Origin: Amylostereum areolatum
Lineage: Eukaryota; Basidiomycota; Agaricomycetes; Russulales; Stereaceae
Reading direction: 5' to 3'
Assembly: GCA_012932865.1 (NCBI GenBank)
Contig: SAXG01000047.1
Span: 292,984-356,983 of the forward strand
DNA length: 64,000 nucleotides
This document shows, one piece after another, positions 61,863 to 64,000 of this stretch (the first letter of the stretch is position 1; every line of letters begins with the position of its first letter). The position numbers were made by a program, and so were the translations under genes. The notes below the pieces were generated by a model that had not been told where the DNA came from, did no database searches, and was given only the letters and a program-made list of their open reading frames with translations.

Positions 61863-62721
61863 GTGCGTCCCGTTCCCCAGTTCCCAATTCTGCCCCCACC
61901 CCTTCTTTCGCACCTTCATGGCTCTATGGGCTACTTGGTCCTCGGACTCGTCGTCGAACCGTCGACGGTTTCGCGCGGGGTAATCGCCGCTGGTGGCCGC
62001 CCCGGGCGCTCCCAGGGCGTTGCCGCGTGCGTATCGCCATTGCTCGGACCGGGGCCCTGCCCGCCGGCTTCCATTTTACGCTGACCGGCAGCCACGTTAT
62101 TGTTGGATCCTTGGGCCTATTGTGTGCGCGCCCTCCGACTTCCCCCCCGTGCGCGTCTCAGTCCTGCGGCGGCCTGCTTAGTTGTGCTCTTTGTCTCCGT
62201 CGTCGTCGCTAACGCCGTCGGCTTATTCTTTTTCTCGGGGTGTGTGGGGGGCGTGTCAGAGCCGTAGACGATTGCAGATGACCCGTGTGGGTGGAGACGA
62301 GTGGAGCGAATCTGGCCGAGTGTGCGGATGGTGCGGAGGACTATTTACGTATGACAGTGTGTTGAACGATGTGGATAGGGGCACGGGGCAAGAATCCTTG
62401 GTGCAACGGGCTGTGCGGCGATGAGGAGGTAAGGGTAATATGGAGGCTACTTGAGCTAGATGACCGATGGAGGATGGAGGGTGGGGGGAGTAATGTCTTA
62501 AAAAGGCACGTGTCCAATACAGTCATGCGCCGGAGCTACGTGGAAGTGTGCCTGTGAATGAGTGCACACGAAGTGCGTCCAGCGTGAACTGACTCGTCTG
62601 GGCTATGCTTTTGTGGGCCGGCTCGGCGCGCGCGTGCTGTTAAGTCTGGCTCGCCTAGCCGCGTCCGAGAAACTGGCGCCTTTTTGACACGCCCCCCACC
62701 GCCCCGCTCCCCGCCTAGACC
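61863..62721. other. Region after the last recognised polymerase exon
   Basis: The expected C-terminal end of family X polymerases (xGVPWQEPxER) was not found in any frame. A donor-like GGTGCGTCC follows the exon at 61863. Otherwise no gene recognised. Confidence 0.4.
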
Positions 62722-63136
62722 ATGGACGTGCCTCGCTCACCACTCCCTGTCCTCCAGCAGCCCGAAACGCATTATCCCAGGAATGTGTGGGCTGAGGTCT
62801 GCGGTTATGATATGCCTACCCGCTCCTCTCCCCGCACTCCGCGGCCGCACCCGCCCCGAGAGAGCATCGCACGCTCCGCCCCCGCATCCGGTCCCTATCC
62901 CACGTTCGTACCAATGAGATAGCTCAGCCGATCCCGCAATGCCACATATGTATTACCCCGCAGCTCCGGCCATCGTGGGCAACTCCGCGTCATCTTACAA
63001 TGCAGTGCACCACGGACCTCAACTTGCCTCAGAAGAACACCTTCCCCCATATCGGAACCCGCCACGCCAACATCAAATGCCCTACGGTCGCCCCCCAGTT
63101 TCCCATCACAGCCCTCGTTTTGGACACAAAAGTTAA
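62722..63136 (+). CDS. Hypothetical Pro/His/Tyr-rich protein, two frames
   Basis: ATG at 62722 opens 66 codons (MDVPRSPLPVLQQPETHYPR, NVWAEVCGYDMPTRSSP) ending at 62922. From 62939 a second frame continues with the same composition (MPHMYYPAAPAIVGN, PPYRNPPRQHQMPYGRPPVS) to 63136. The two could be one protein joined by a frameshift or unusual splice, such as the disordered N-terminus of a regulator. No domain is visible and no intron of normal size fits. Confidence 0.3.
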
Positions 63137-64000
63137 ATGCGCGTCTCCCCATCCACGGGCGGGGGATAAGCAGAGCGCACCTCCGGCCCTCCAGCCCCCT
63201 CCCCACCTGTAACACGATGGTGCCCCCTCGACGCCTCGATGCTCACCCCCGCCTGCTTCCACTCTGATACCCTCCAAAATCCGTATTACTCTCTCATGTC
63301 TCGCGAACCTCGCCAATCCCGACGATGATACGGAGCTGCACTGAGGAAGGTGCGGTTGGCGGTGTCCCCTAGCCGTCCGTCATTCATTTCTATTTCTCTA
63401 TATCTTCCGCTTCCGCATCACCGAGCCACAGCCACGGCACGCTAAAGGACGGGCAATACGCGGTGCATCGACCGGCGCATCCCGTGTCCTTTCCACCGAA
63501 TCACGCTGTACCATTTGCAGTGACTCGACAGAACGAAGAATCGCGACGGCACGGGCTGTTCGTGCTTGTATACCCAAGTCGTACATTGATCGTCGCGGCA
63601 GACCAGGGGTCGTATGACGGATTGAGCTAGAGCTGCTTGTTCGAGGTCAGGTCGTAGCGGGTGGTGGTGCTTCTTTTTTCTCCCTTTTCGCTGTCGAGGC
63701 GTTCGCTGTGCAAGGGGGGGGTATACGGGTAGATAGGTTAGTGGTGGTCCTGTGATCAACCTAACGAACAGTCCCGAGTGTGCTGGGTAAGGTTATACAG
63801 GAGAAGCGACCACGCCACACACAGGGGGGAGGTGCGAATCAAGTCTGTATTACCCGGTCGGCCGGTGCACCCGGCAGGCTACATCCATGGAATCACCTAA
63901 TCAATTGTCAGCCACTGTTCCCTATGTGCTTGCGCGCCTAGCCGTTGCCCTCCGCTGGCGAGATCACCCTCCTGCACAGGTGTCCTATCCACTTCGTCTC
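63137..64000. other. No supported gene
   Basis: Short overlapping ORFs only. I see no RNA gene, repeat or family motif. Confidence 0.4.

Noticed and set aside
1..64000. CRISPR arrays, rRNA operons or tRNA genes
   Set aside because: No regular spacer-repeat array and no recognisable rRNA or cloverleaf sequence was seen; a tRNA scan was not possible here.

Overview
The window looks like nuclear DNA of a filamentous basidiomycete, probably an agaricomycete. Genes are GC-rich and broken by many introns of about 45-60 nt with GTRNGT/YAG ends. There are chromodomain-bearing Ty3/gypsy elements, a copia element with a copia-type primer site, hAT-like elements with 8-bp target duplications, and lineage-type gene families that are not bacterial. 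No rRNA, tRNA or CRISPR was recognised.

Left part (1-35 kb). This is a rearranged cluster of two gene families. Family one is a zinc-dependent deaminase-like protein (about 600 aa, C-terminal HCE plus CxxC, OTT_1508-type): a 3' fragment at 1-410, a complete gene at 2858-4869, a divergent member at 15039-17096, and three minus-strand genes at 22873-24896, 27144-29139 and 31347-33346. Family two is a divergent Cdc20/Fizzy-type WD40 protein with a C-terminal Ile-Arg tail: an intact gene at 20252-22031, a shorter intact-looking copy at 1012-2359 (minus), and three broken copies. Four times a deaminase gene and a Cdc20-like copy lie head to head across a short shared 5' region. Three of these pairs form a tandem array (22.9-34.4 kb); the fourth (1.0-4.9 kb) is nearly the same as the last array unit but inverted. 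In the array all three deaminase genes stay open while all three Cdc20-like partners are broken, each differently. Between them lie a mucin-like single-pass membrane protein gene (17.7-19.2 kb), an Hsp70 fragment, two non-autonomous hAT-like elements (6053-6904, 14252-14993) and a palindromic Ty3/gypsy wreck (7774-14042) with two arms of about 1.8 kb.

Middle (35.2-55.8 kb). One nested retrotransposon stack: a minus-strand chromovirus (35160-55829, TSD GCGAG) is split by a minus-strand copia element (37006-50615, TSD GATTG), whose 3' LTR is split by a young plus-strand chromovirus (37354-44871, TSD ATGCT). The leader of the outer element also carries a small terminal-inverted-repeat element (54801-55403) that itself contains a solo LTR (54955-55260, TSD AGGTC).

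Right part (55.8-64 kb). A family X DNA polymerase gene (BRCT, 8-kDa, palm domains; Pol lambda/Pol4 type) with many short introns, a 12-nt microexon, one apparent single-base frameshift and one 2.2-kb intron. The last 2 kb hold only a weak hypothetical ORF.

The most unusual signal is the recurrent divergent pairing of a deaminase with an APC/C-activator-like WD40 protein, copied and decayed in a transposon-dense region.
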